Assembly (NCBI GenBank): GCA_036557885.1
Contig: DATBGS010000003.1
Location: forward strand, 1 to 64,000
DNA length: 64,000 bases
Source of the DNA: DATBGS01 sp036557885
GTDB taxonomy: Bacteria; Chloroflexota; Ktedonobacteria; Ktedonobacterales; DATBGS01
Direction of reading: 5' to 3'
Within the stretch, counting starts at the first letter, position 1, and each line of letters begins with the position of its first letter. This document shows, in pieces, positions 9,144-17,249 of the stretch. The notes under the pieces were generated by a model that did no database searches, was not told where the DNA came from, and saw only the letters and a program-made list of their open reading frames with translations. The translations under genes and the position numbers were made by a program.

Positions 9144-10331
9144 CTAGCCGCGCAACCCGATTTCAGTAGCAAAGCTCGTTCCAGCGTCCAGATGGCCCAC
9201 GCCAAAGGCGGCGGCCACCGTCTGCCCAAGATCGGCAAAGGTGGCCCGGTTGCCCAGGTCCACACCGCTCTGCAATGCTGGACCCCAGGCCAGCAGAGGC
9301 ACACGCTCGCGCGTGTGATCAGTGCCGTGCGCGGTGGGGTCCACGCCGTGATCGCCGGTGATAAATAAAGCGTCGCCTGGGCGCATGCGCGCCTGCACCG
9401 AGGGAATCCAGGCATCCACCTCGCGCAGTGCCCCGGCGTAGCCACGCGGGTCGCGGCGATGACCCCAGAGCATGTCGCATTCCACCAAATTGACGAAAAG
9501 CAGGCCGGTGAAGTCACGCTCCAGGGCGTGCAGCGAGGCTGCCATGCCATCTTTGTTGGTCTCCGTGTGATCAGATTCCGTCAGCCCACGCTGCGCAAAC
9601 AAATCCTCGATTTTGCCAATTCCGATAACGGTTTCTCCACGCGCTTTCAACAGGTCAAGCACAGTGGTGCCCAGCGGCTCCAGCGAGAAGTCGCGGCGGT
9701 GGGCGGTGCGCACAAACTGCCCTGGCGCGCCCTCGAAGGGCCGCGCAATGACCCGACCAACAGCATGCTCACCTGTAAGCATTTTTCGGGCCGTTGCGCA
9801 GATGCGGTAGAGTTCCTCCAGCGAGATGACTTCCTGATGCGCGGCGACCTGAAAGACGCTATCCGCTGAGGTGTAGAGGATGGGCTGGCCGGTGCGCAGG
9901 TGCTCCGCGCCAAGTTCTTGGATGATCTCGGTGCCAGAGGCGGCTTTGTTGCCCAGCACGTTGCGGCCAATGGCCTGCTCAAAGCGCTCGACCAGATCGG
10001 GCGGGAAGCCGTTGGGGTAGGTGGGCAGGGGGCGATTGAGGATGACGCCGCTGATCTCCCAATGGCCGGTGGTGCTGTCCTTGCCCGCCGAACGCTCGAT
10101 CATGGCGCCCCAGGCGCCCGCAGCGTCAGCGCGCGGCGGCGTGCCCTGCATGGGTGTGATGTTGCCCAGGCCCATACGCCCCAGGTTGGGCAGTTCCAGC
10201 CCGCCAACAGCGCTGGCGCAGTGGCTGAGGGAACTGGTGCCCGCGTCGCCATAGGCTGCCGCGTCGGGGGCGTCGCCCGCGCCAACGCCATCCAGGACGA
10301 CGATCATTGCGCGTTTAAGTGTGGTTGCCAT
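9144..10331 (-). CDS. deoB: Phosphopentomutase
   Basis: Moves phosphate between C1 and C5 of ribose and deoxyribose, linking nucleoside breakdown to the pentose phosphate pathway. The alkaline-phosphatase-like metal site is visible at the N-terminus (VVLDGVGAGDAPDA), with GKDSTTGHWE around residue 85, and the second metal cluster as CDMLWGHRRD and ITGDHGVDPT. 395 residues is the usual length. It starts 63 bp after the phosphofructokinase stop and 22 bp before the phosphomutase. psuG at 55173 would supply ribose 5-phosphate to the same pool, but is far away. Confidence 0.95.
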   Translation of the reverse strand: MATTLKRAMIVVLDGVGAGDAPDAAAYGDAGTSSLSHCASAVGGLELPNLGRMGLGNITPMQGTPPRADAAGAWGAMIERSAGKDSTTGHWEISGVILNRPLPTYPNGFPPDLVERFEQAIGRNVLGNKAASGTEIIQELGAEHLRTGQPILYTSADSVFQVAAHQEVISLEELYRICATARKMLTGEHAVGRVIARPFEGAPGQFVRTAHRRDFSLEPLGTTVLDLLKARGETVIGIGKIEDLFAQRGLTESDHTETNKDGMAASLHALERDFTGLLFVNLVECDMLWGHRRDPRGYAGALREVDAWIPSVQARMRPGDALFITGDHGVDPTAHGTDHTRERVPLLAWGPALQSGVDLGNRATFADLGQTVAAAFGVGHLDAGTSFATEIGLRG

Positions 10332-10394
10332 AAGATGCTCCTGCTTTTGTTGCCTATCCTCCTCTCATCTTATCATCTGGAAGGCGAAAGATGC

Positions 10395-11621
10395 CTAACT
10401 CTCCCTCACCAGCGCCTTTTTCAGCCGCACATGCCGGGGCAGCGCCTCGCCAATGAGGGGCCGCGCGTACTCGAAAAATGCCTGGGTGACGCCTGTGCCC
10501 TGCGGGGTAAGAAACTCGTTGGGGAGCAGCCGCTGGGCGTTGGCGATAGCCTCTAAGTCGGCCAGGCCGGTGGTGCAGGCATAGTCTGGGCCGGGCTGTC
10601 TCACCAGGGTGATCATCTTTCCGGTGACGCCGCGCATGGCGGCCTGTACCGCCATCTGGCCCACCAGCAGCGCTTCCGTGCGGTCCACGCTGGAGACGGC
10701 CATTGAGGCCATGCGTTGCAGGTCGCCGGGTTTCTCAAAGCGCGCCCGCAGCCCCAGTTCGGTCTTGACGAGTTCAACCAGCGTGGCGGCTGTGCCGCTG
10801 AGCAGGGCATGCCCAAAGGCGTCGGTGCCCTGCGCGCCAACTGCGCCGAGCGCCTGGCCCTGCGCGTCGCGGATGGTTTCCGCGACGACGACGACGACAT
10901 AGCCGACGGCGCGATAGACTTCCTGCACGTCGGTCAGAAACTGCTCGCGGATGAAAGGGCGTTCGGGAACGTAAATCAGATGTGGCGCGTCTTCGGGTCG
11001 CTCTTTGCCCAGCGCCGAGGCTGCCGCCAGCCAGCCCGCGTCGCGGCCCATGACTTCGATGATCTTGACGGGGTAGTGCTGGGGGAGGGCTTCGGTGCAC
11101 AGGGCAGAATCCAGCGTGGCGAGGGCGATAAAGCGCGCGGCGCTGCCATAGCCGGGGCAGTGGTCGGTTTCGGGCAGGTCGTTGTCAATCGTTTTGGGGA
11201 TGGCGATGACCTGAAGGTCGTAGCCAGCTTCTTCTGCGGCCAGCGCAATGCGATGGGCGGTGTCGGCGGAGTCGTTGCCGCCAATGTAGAAGAAATAGCG
11301 CACGTTCAGGGCGCGCAGCGTCTCCAGGGCGCGTTGTGGGTCGTCTGGCTGGAGTTTGTAGCGCGACGCCCCCAGCGCGGAGGAAGGCGTCATGAGCAGC
11401 CCGTTCAGGCTGTCGTGGCTTTCCTGGCGCAAATCTATGATCTGACGCTTGAGCACGCCTTCGATGCCATGCAGCGCGCCATAGATGCCGCCTATCTGGT
11501 CCTCGTGGCGCAGCGCTTCGTGCATGGCGCCAACCAGACTGGCGTTAATGACGGCGGTGGCCCCGCCTGCCTGCCCAATCAGCAGATTGCCTTTGCGCTG
11601 GCCGATGTGTGGATTCCCCAT
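10395..11621 (-). CDS. pfp: 6-phosphofructokinase, pyrophosphate-dependent type
   Basis: A phosphofructokinase-fold protein of 408 residues. The phosphate-donor loop reads GGND (114-117) and the catalytic loop PKTIDND (142-148). In this family a lysine in place of glycine before TIDND, with an acidic residue after GGN/GGD, marks PPi- rather than ATP-dependent enzymes. MGRDAGW and PERPF are the fructose-6-phosphate sites. The ATG at 11621 is chosen, which leaves 16 bp to the preceding methyltransferase; longer readings upstream only cover that gene. PPi use is inferred from these residues. Confidence 0.88.
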   Translation of the reverse strand: MGNPHIGQRKGNLLIGQAGGATAVINASLVGAMHEALRHEDQIGGIYGALHGIEGVLKRQIIDLRQESHDSLNGLLMTPSSALGASRYKLQPDDPQRALETLRALNVRYFFYIGGNDSADTAHRIALAAEEAGYDLQVIAIPKTIDNDLPETDHCPGYGSAARFIALATLDSALCTEALPQHYPVKIIEVMGRDAGWLAAASALGKERPEDAPHLIYVPERPFIREQFLTDVQEVYRAVGYVVVVVAETIRDAQGQALGAVGAQGTDAFGHALLSGTAATLVELVKTELGLRARFEKPGDLQRMASMAVSSVDRTEALLVGQMAVQAAMRGVTGKMITLVRQPGPDYACTTGLADLEAIANAQRLLPNEFLTPQGTGVTQAFFEYARPLIGEALPRHVRLKKALVRES

Positions 11622-11637
11622 GAAGAAATACAGGCTC

Positions 11638-12444
11638 CTAATGTTTGGTGGCTTTAATGGAAAAGGTGAGTGGGATGGGCACATGGTCTGCCGGAATGTG
11701 CCAGAGGCCATCCGCGCCGCGCTGCAAGAACGGAAGCGCCTGCCACTCGCAGACGGGAAATTCGTGCAGAAACTCAATGGTGAGTCCGGCCTGGATGAGC
11801 GCAGTAGTGATGCTGCCCAGCGAGTGGATCCACTCGTAGGAGGCTGAAGAGACGCGCGCGTCCGGGTCGGCATAATCGCCTTCGTCCTCGAACTTGAGCG
11901 GTTCCTGCCCCTGAAAATACGGGTAGATCAGCTTGTATTCCTGAGTCTCTGGCTTGCTTTCACAGGCTTGCAGGACCGGATGGACATCGCGGATATAAAA
12001 GGTGCCGCCTGGCTTGAGGTAGTGGGCGACGATTTCGGCCCAGCGACGAATATCGGGCAGCCAGCAGATGGCACCCACGCCGGTATAGACAATATCAAAC
12101 TGGCCCGAAAGCACGCTAGGCAGGTCATAAACATTAGAGCAGACAAAGCGCGCGTCCAGCCCCAGTTCCTGGGCCAGGCTTTGTGCCAGGGCAATCGCTT
12201 TCTCGGAGAAATCTATGCCGGTGACGCTTGCGCCCAATCTGGCCCAGGCAAGGGTGTCCATCCCGAAGTGGCATTGCAGGTGCAGCAGCGATCTGCCCGT
12301 CATGTCGTTCCCTAGCTCCTCCAGGTCAAGCGGGGCAAGGCCGCTTCTGCCGCGCTTGAAGCCCTCCAGGTCGTAAAAGGCTGAGCGCGCGTGGATGGGG
12401 GTGATTTCATCCCAGAGCGCGCGGTTGGTATTCATGTAATCCAT
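11638..12444 (-). CDS. Class I SAM-dependent methyltransferase
   Basis: 268 residues. The SAM-binding core begins with SLLHLQCHFGMDTLAWARLG (motif I, with Q-C-H-F-G-M-D in place of the usual D-x-G-x-G), then TGIDFSEKAIALAQ, and motif IV FDIVYTGVGAICWL. This variant is common in small-molecule methyltransferases of soil bacteria. Substrate unknown. The ATG at 12444 has GAAAGG about 10 nt upstream; a second ATG 9 bp downstream is also possible. First gene of the four-gene minus-strand run that ends in manB. Confidence 0.85.
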   Translation of the reverse strand: MDYMNTNRALWDEITPIHARSAFYDLEGFKRGRSGLAPLDLEELGNDMTGRSLLHLQCHFGMDTLAWARLGASVTGIDFSEKAIALAQSLAQELGLDARFVCSNVYDLPSVLSGQFDIVYTGVGAICWLPDIRRWAEIVAHYLKPGGTFYIRDVHPVLQACESKPETQEYKLIYPYFQGQEPLKFEDEGDYADPDARVSSASYEWIHSLGSITTALIQAGLTIEFLHEFPVCEWQALPFLQRGADGLWHIPADHVPIPLTFSIKATKH

Positions 12445-12558
12445 TGATTGCTGGCCTTTCACGCGGGAATCCACAGACTTGTGGGCGCTCCTGCCCAGTC
12501 TAGCCCACTCTGCGCTGCTTCGCAAGTGGCTGAATCTGTACGCCCTGGCGCAATGTGC

Positions 12559-12564
12559 TATACT
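12559..12564 (+). promoter_or_regulatory. Extended -10 box for the permuted tRNA transcript
   Basis: TATACT preceded by TGC is an extended -10 element; no good -35 is present. The expected start, six or seven bases later (about 12571), falls just before the outer pairing arm at 12572. Confidence 0.6.
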
Positions 12565-12571
12565 AAGAACA

Positions 12572-12728
12572 GAAGCCGCTTTCTCCTCACAGGACAAGCA
12601 TACATGCTTTAAAGGCCGGTTTCGAAAGAAGTGCAGGTTCGATCCCTGCCAGTTTCCCTCTGGGAAACTGTGGCGGAATGGTAGACGCGCCGTTATTACC
12701 ATGCTTGTTGAACTTAGAAAGTGGCTTT
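12572..12728 (+). repeat. Complementary arms bracketing the permuted tRNA
   Basis: Two nested helices can form between the flanks. The outer one pairs 12572-12584 with 12716-12728 (13 bp, two G-U wobbles; core AAGCCGCTTTC against GAAAGTGGCTT). The inner one pairs ACAAGCAT at 12594-12601 with ATGCTTGT at 12701-12708 (8 bp). Together they hold the two ends of the tRNA-like segment next to each other. Downstream, TACCAGC/GCTGGTA at 12745-12765 is a further hairpin that overlaps the end of the next gene. Confidence 0.75.
12606..12692 (+). tRNA. Circularly permuted tRNA-Leu (UAA anticodon)-like gene
   Basis: The genomic order is tRNA positions 30-72, then TCT, then positions 1-29. The first part, 12606-12658, holds the end of the anticodon stem, the loop TTTAAAG with anticodon TAA at 12610-12612, the 3' anticodon strand GCCGG, a class II variable arm (GTTTC, GAAA loop, GAAGT), the T arm GCAGG-TTCGATC-CCTGC and the acceptor strand CAGTTTCCC. 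The second part, 12662-12692, has GGGAAACTG, the leucine-type D arm TGGCGGAATGGTAGACGC and CCG of the anticodon stem. Joining 12692 to 12606 restores a five-pair anticodon stem, CCG+GC with GCCGG. The acceptor pairs over 9 bp, no CCA is encoded and no A73 is present, so ends and charging are uncertain. Confidence 0.82.
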
Positions 12729-12750
12729 CATTGCCTGGCAGATGTACCAG

Positions 12751-13359
12751 CTATAAGTGCTGGTAGTCGTTATAACGCTCTAACATCCACTTTTGCGCCG
12801 ACCCTGGTTTGCACCAATGGGTAATCGAAGCGTGGTTTGCCCCCAAAGTAACGCGCGGTGGTATGGCTGCGCTCAAGCCGAAGAAATAGCTAAACGAAGC
12901 GGCGATGACGCCGCCATGAGTCACCAGCACAAGCGTTTTCCCTGCATGCTCCTCTAAAACGTGATTGAGGGTGGCTTGCACTCGTCCTGAGAATTCCAGA
13001 CCCGTTTCGTAGCCAGCCATGAAGCGAAAAAAGGGTTTTTGTGTTTCAGGAACTTGTTGCCAACGCGCGGAAAATTCCTCTGGGGTCAAGGTGCCATCGT
13101 CACAGAGCCACTCTTCCAGGCACTTATCGAAAATAATCGGCTGCTTCAAGGCGGGCGCCAGAATCTCCGCTGCTTCTTTTGCGCGGCGCATGGGGCTGCT
13201 TAGCAGTATATCGGCCTGAATCTCGTTTGTTTTTATCAGTCGCTCTCTCAAGGCTTCGATCTGCTTGATGCCTTCTGGCGAGAGGCCAAGGTCTTGATAT
13301 TTGCCATCTTCCAATTCTTCTCGATAGTCACCATGACGAATGAAGTAGAGATGAGTCAA
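12751..13359 (-). CDS. Histidine phosphatase family protein (phosphoglycerate-mutase-like)
   Basis: A small phosphatase of about 200 residues of the branch-1 histidine phosphatase superfamily. The phosphohistidine motif is at the N-terminus (LYFIRHGDY), a second arginine is in LLSSPMRRAKEAAEIL, and the second catalytic histidine is in VLVTHGGVIAA. Substrate is unknown; many relatives act on phospho-sugars or nucleotides. I favour a TTG start at 13359, giving MTHLYFIRHG as in relatives, because GGGGAGGAAA stands 5 nt before it. An ATG at 13374 lies inside that ribosome site. Confidence 0.85.
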   Translation of the reverse strand: MTHLYFIRHGDYREELEDGKYQDLGLSPEGIKQIEALRERLIKTNEIQADILLSSPMRRAKEAAEILAPALKQPIIFDKCLEEWLCDDGTLTPEEFSARWQQVPETQKPFFRFMAGYETGLEFSGRVQATLNHVLEEHAGKTLVLVTHGGVIAASFSYFFGLSAAIPPRVTLGANHASITHWCKPGSAQKWMLERYNDYQHL

Positions 13360-13536
13360 GTCTTTCCTCCCCATTTTCTTGAGTGCTTTCAACCATTATA
13401 TCGGCTACGGTTATAATTTGCCAAAGGGAGAGGAAACGATGAAGCCCCAGCCTTTCTTTTGCAATCAGATAGAATTGCGTGCTCATGTAACCGCTTTTTA
13501 AGAGGAATTTTGAGGCGCTGCGCGTGCTGCCGCTTG

Positions 13537-13568
13537 GCGCGGGCAAACTGCCCGCACCACAAGAGGCA
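13537..13568. repeat. Short REP-like palindromic element, copy 1
   Basis: The core GCGCGGGCAAACTGCCCGC followed by ACCACAAG matches a second intergenic copy at 18345-18371 with few changes. Both lie outside genes. Confidence 0.5.
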
Positions 13569-13577
13569 GGCATCTGC

Positions 13578-13583
13578 TATACT
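13578..13583 (+). promoter_or_regulatory. -10 box for the hydrolase gene
   Basis: TATACT lies 33 bp before the ATG at 13617, preceded by a CTGC; the -35 region is not recognisable. The remaining bases from 13360 hold the REP-like element and no gene. Confidence 0.4.
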
Positions 13584-13616
13584 GGGATGCGCAATTGCTT
13601 TTATAGGTGAGGGCGC

Positions 13617-14609
13617 ATGTCTGATCTGCTTTTGCCTCGCGCTTTGCTCCACGATTGGGCGGCAATGCGCGGCTCGATGGGGCTGCGCCATTTGCCACTG
13701 CGCCTGCTGGAGCAGCCGCTAGAGGTCGAGGAGTTCTGGGAGGACTTGCATATAGCCGATGGGCCGCTGGCTGATCTGGGCGCTGCGCTGATGGTGCTGG
13801 AACGCGGCCCGGCTGGGGAGGTGGCGCGCTTTGCCTTTCCCAGCCGGGTGACGACGCCCTATCCCCAGAATAACGTGGTGGTTGGCCGGATGTATACGCC
13901 AAATGCTCCGGCGGCGGGCGTGCCTTTTTTGCTCTTGCTGCATGTCAATGGCCGCGAGGAGCTGTCTTTTGAGGATGGGCATGCGCGGCGCTTGATGGCG
14001 CGGGGCTGGCGCGTGGGGGTGATGGCGCTGCCGTATCATATGGGGCGCCGCCCGCCGCATCTGGACGCGGGCGCGGCGGTGATGACGCCTGACCTGCCGC
14101 ACACGCTTTCGGCGTTGGGCCAGGCGGTTTCTGATGCGGCGGATGTGCTGCGCTGGGCGCGGGTCCAGGGTGCCGGGCGCGTGGGTGTGGCGGGCTGGAG
14201 CCTGGGCGGGTTGGCGGCGGCGCTGGTAGCGACGCAGCTTCCGCTGGAGGCGGCGCTGCTGGTTGAGCCTGCGGTGAGCCTGCCCTGGATGATGTCGCGT
14301 TATGGGCTGTTTCCGGCGTCGGTGCGTCGGCAGCTTCGCGCGGCTGGCTTGTCTCAGGCGGCCTTGGAGCGCGCGCTGGCGCCAGTGCTGCCCATCAATT
14401 TGCGGCCACAGGTGCAGCATTCGGGGCTGCGCATTCTGGCGGCGCGTTATGATTTGCTGGTGGGCTACGCGCCTACCCACGCGCTGTGGGATGCGTGGGG
14501 GCGCCCCGCGCTGACGGTGCAGCCAACGGGACACGTGGCGCTGCTGTTTCAGCCCGCGCTGGCGCGTGCTCTGGATGGACTGGCGAGCGGATGGGAGCGC
14601 GAGGGATGA
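13617..14609 (+). CDS. Alpha/beta hydrolase
   Basis: 330 residues. The nucleophile elbow is GWSLGG (in GVAGWSLGGLAAALVAT), with Ser as nucleophile. An oxyanion strand FLLLLHVNGREELS and an acid/histidine end ARYDLLVGYAPTHALWD and QPTGHVALLF complete the fold. The N-terminal 90 residues form a substrate-side extension. It resembles uncharacterised abhydrolase_18-like carboxylesterases; no substrate is suggested by context. The ATG at 13617 follows GGTGAGGG. It ends at a bidirectional terminator and its neighbours are unrelated. Confidence 0.85.
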   Translation: MSDLLLPRALLHDWAAMRGSMGLRHLPLRLLEQPLEVEEFWEDLHIADGPLADLGAALMVLERGPAGEVARFAFPSRVTTPYPQNNVVVGRMYTPNAPAAGVPFLLLLHVNGREELSFEDGHARRLMARGWRVGVMALPYHMGRRPPHLDAGAAVMTPDLPHTLSALGQAVSDAADVLRWARVQGAGRVGVAGWSLGGLAAALVATQLPLEAALLVEPAVSLPWMMSRYGLFPASVRRQLRAAGLSQAALERALAPVLPINLRPQVQHSGLRILAARYDLLVGYAPTHALWDAWGRPALTVQPTGHVALLFQPALARALDGLASGWEREG

Positions 14610-14617
14610 GAGAGCAA

Positions 14618-14645
14618 AGGCGGCTGAGCATTTGCTCAGCCGCCT
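14618..14645. terminator. Bidirectional hairpin terminator
   Basis: A perfect 12-bp stem (AGGCGGCTGAGC with its complement) and a 4-nt loop ATTT lie between convergent genes. Confidence 0.85.
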
Positions 14646-14688
14646 CTGGTTCTCGTTTTCCAGTTTCCACGCACCCATCGAGGGAAGG

Positions 14689-16077
14689 TTAGTGCTTGGC
14701 GATCAGGTCGGTCAGCAGCGCCGCTACGTCAGGAGTGCCCCAGCCAGTGGCCGGGTCCCAGCCAGCGACAGCGTTGTAGCCAGGGATGCCCTGGTTGGCA
14801 TTGTTGCCCACTGTGGTGTCGTGGAAGGCAGTTGCCGCCGCGCTGCTGTTGCCGATGGAATACAGCTTGTCGTTCAGGAAGCCCAGCGGGTGTCCGGCCC
14901 ACTGGTTGCCATCAGCGATGATGCCCGCCCAGAGCGGTGAGCCTTCACTGGTGCCGCCAATGCGGAAAAAGCCTGTTGGCAGGCCAGGGATGCTCAAGAA
15001 GACCAGGATGGAGGTGCGCGGGTCAGCGTTGATGGAGATGTCGGGGATACCGCGATGATGGTTCAGCAGGGTCTGGTCGGAGCCGGGCAGGTTGGTCTTC
15101 TGGTAGGATGGCTCCTCAAAGATCTGGCTGATGCCACCACCTGTTGCGCTGCCGGGGCCATCGTTCCAGACCGTTTCGGACTGGTAGTTGCCATCGGTGT
15201 CGGCAAAGAGGCTGGTGCCACCCACGCATGTCACATAGCGCGACGAAGCGGGATAGTTGACGGTTGGGAAGGGGAAGTTGTCGCCGTTGATATCAATGTT
15301 GGCGCTGCCGGAGTCGCCGGATGAGGTGAGGACGGTGACGTGCTTATCTCCGAGAGACTTGTAGAAGGCGTCGAAATTGTTGATGACGCCTCTGCCATGA
15401 TCGTCCATCAGGGTGTTCTCGGTGGCGCCCCAACTTTGCGAGATGATGTTGCCCAGGTGATTATTGACGGCGAACTGCTCCAGTTGCAGGAACTCTGGGA
15501 GGCCCTGCACGCCTTCGGTTTCATCAACCGGGCTGGTCATTAAGATGATGTTGGCGCCGGGGGCCATCGCGTGCGACCACTCCACGTCCAGCGAGGTTTC
15601 CGCTGCCCAGCCAATCTCATCTGGCCCGTTGGGGTCAAAGGGCACGGTGCCGAGCGGGGAAAGGATGGTGAACGAGGGCGGGTCAGGCAGGCCATAGGCT
15701 GCGTCGAAGGTTGCCAGGTCATTGGCAATGGTGGGGCTGCCAAACGAGTCAACGATGATAATCGTCTGGCCGGTGCCGACGTAGCCAGCGTTGATGACCG
15801 GCGTCAGGTTGTAAGCGTTGCGAATCTCCTGCGGGCTGTAACAGGGGCGGTGGGTGCCGGTAGCGCGGCACTGGGCATCGGTTGGCGGCGTGACATCACT
15901 GGAGACAAACTCGAAGTTTTGCCCCACAAATGTAAAGCTGAGCGCGCCAGAATGCGCGTGCCCCACCGCAACTGCGGCGGTGGTCGCCAGCATGGGGACG
16001 ATGCCCCAGATCAAGAGCATGGCGACCAGGGAAAGGGTGGATTTCCGGTGAGCAGCCGGAGACAAAGAGAAGTTCAA
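14689..16077 (-). CDS. Sedolisin (S53) serine-carboxyl peptidase, secreted, short prodomain
   Basis: 462 residues. An N-terminal membrane segment at about 14-38 acts as a signal peptide or anchor. The S53 catalytic set is complete: E160 and D164 (WAAETSLDVEW), the oxyanion D255 (SSGDSG) and the nucleophile S377 (GGTSEGSP). A C-terminal D-x-x-T-G-x-G calcium-site motif (DPATGWGTPD) is present. Only about 80 residues precede the catalytic domain, where family members usually carry a prodomain of some 180 residues. The TTG start at 16077 is set by AAAGGAG just upstream. Expected to act outside the cell at acid pH. Confidence 0.92.
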   Translation of the reverse strand: MNFSLSPAAHRKSTLSLVAMLLIWGIVPMLATTAAVAVGHAHSGALSFTFVGQNFEFVSSDVTPPTDAQCRATGTHRPCYSPQEIRNAYNLTPVINAGYVGTGQTIIIVDSFGSPTIANDLATFDAAYGLPDPPSFTILSPLGTVPFDPNGPDEIGWAAETSLDVEWSHAMAPGANIILMTSPVDETEGVQGLPEFLQLEQFAVNNHLGNIISQSWGATENTLMDDHGRGVINNFDAFYKSLGDKHVTVLTSSGDSGSANIDINGDNFPFPTVNYPASSRYVTCVGGTSLFADTDGNYQSETVWNDGPGSATGGGISQIFEEPSYQKTNLPGSDQTLLNHHRGIPDISINADPRTSILVFLSIPGLPTGFFRIGGTSEGSPLWAGIIADGNQWAGHPLGFLNDKLYSIGNSSAAATAFHDTTVGNNANQGIPGYNAVAGWDPATGWGTPDVAALLTDLIAKH

Positions 16078-16329
16078 GGAAGACTCCTTTCTGCCGGGCA
16101 GGAACTCAGAATGGGATCGAGTGCGCGGGAAAACCAGAAAGGCAAAGATACTGTAGGTAAACGTGCCATGTTGAGGTGTGGCTCTGGTGATGAAGCGGTT
16201 ATGGACGAGTTAAGGTTCAGGGCAAAGGCAGATGAGTTTGTCCCGATACTGTCCGATTGTCCTATTTGCTTTCTTTTCACTGGTTGTCCAGGGTAGAATA
16301 AGCACAGCAGTCGAAAAGGAGAGCGAGCG

Positions 16330-17241
16330 ATGGGCCGATTCAGTGGGTTTCGAGGGATGTCGTTGGTGCAAATCTGGATGATCGGCCTGTGTCTGGCTGT
16401 GTTGGCGAGTGTGCTGCTGATCAGCCTGGGTTCTCACGCGGCGCTGGCCTCCAGCGCGGCGGCTGGCGCGAGCGCCGCGCCTGCTGCGACCTTTACGCCT
16501 ACGCGCACGCGCACCCCGACGCCAACGGCTACACACACGCCAAAGCCCACCTCCACCGCGACGCCCAAACCAACGGCGACGAAGACGCCTAAACCGACGG
16601 CTACCCGGACACCCAGGCCAACGGCGACCCCTACCGCGACGGCGACACTGGCGCCCACCGCGACAGCCGTTCCGCCAACGGCGACAGCTACCGCGACTGC
16701 GGCGCCTGGGGGAAGCGCGCTTGATGGAGATGGCATAGATGGGGCGGGTGAAGCGGCCCCGCCCTGGTTATTGGGTGGTCTGGGCGCGCTGTTTGGGTCG
16801 CTGGTGCTCTTTGCCCTGATCGCTTTTCCGCTCAGCCACCGGCTGGCCCAACAGCATGCCGCTGGAAAACATCCAATGAGGTTTCCCAGCAGTGCTGGCG
16901 TGCTGCGTCCACCTTCGATGCAGCCAGTCACAGAGCGCATTGCGCGGATGAGCCAGATTCCTCCGGTGCGCCGCGAGCCGTTGAGTCAGGAACAGATGCG
17001 AGCGCTGCATGCAGAACAGGAGCGCCGCGCCGGGGTTTCGAGGGAATCAAGCGGCACGCTGGCGGCGGTGCGGCTGGTGAATGGGGTGCCGGTGACGCTG
17101 CCCATCAGCGAGCAGGAAACCGTCCCACGTATGCCCGGTGTGCTTACCACTTCTGGCAAGCGCCCGGTGGTGGGACTGATTGTGGATGGCACCTCTGGCA
17201 AGCATCGGGCGGCGCGCAAGCAGGAGCCGATGGATGAATGA
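16330..17241 (+). CDS. Pro/Thr-rich stalk protein with two membrane segments
   Basis: 303 residues. A hydrophobic signal/anchor lies at about 14-40. Residues 55-130 form an unstructured stalk of T-P-T-x and P-K-P-T-A-T repeats (TPTPTATHTPKPTSTATPKP and on). A second membrane helix lies at about 143-168 (WLLGGLGALFGSLVLFAL), followed by a 130-residue cytoplasmic-like basic tail. No enzyme motif is present. It may span the envelope as a linker; function unknown. The DNA of the stalk (about 16492-16716) is a degenerate short-period repeat. It converges on the NAD-kinase-like gene with 8 bp between them. Confidence 0.75.
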   Translation: MGRFSGFRGMSLVQIWMIGLCLAVLASVLLISLGSHAALASSAAAGASAAPAATFTPTRTRTPTPTATHTPKPTSTATPKPTATKTPKPTATRTPRPTATPTATATLAPTATAVPPTATATATAAPGGSALDGDGIDGAGEAAPPWLLGGLGALFGSLVLFALIAFPLSHRLAQQHAAGKHPMRFPSSAGVLRPPSMQPVTERIARMSQIPPVRREPLSQEQMRALHAEQERRAGVSRESSGTLAAVRLVNGVPVTLPISEQETVPRMPGVLTTSGKRPVVGLIVDGTSGKHRAARKQEPMDE

Positions 17242-17249
17242 TCATCCAT

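Noticed and set aside
12606..12692. A two-piece tmRNA (ssrA) instead of a tRNA
   Set aside because: The D arm is a full tRNA-Leu D arm, the anticodon arm is complete, and there is no tag reading frame.
12572..12728. A permuted self-splicing group I intron around the tRNA
   Set aside because: The flanks are only about 35 nt on each side of the tRNA part; no P3/P7-like pairing or conserved core is seen, and the 5' exon would not end in U. Not excluded, only unsupported.
16492..16716. A CRISPR or minisatellite array
   Set aside because: The degenerate repeats encode the Pro/Thr stalk of a protein and have no spacers.
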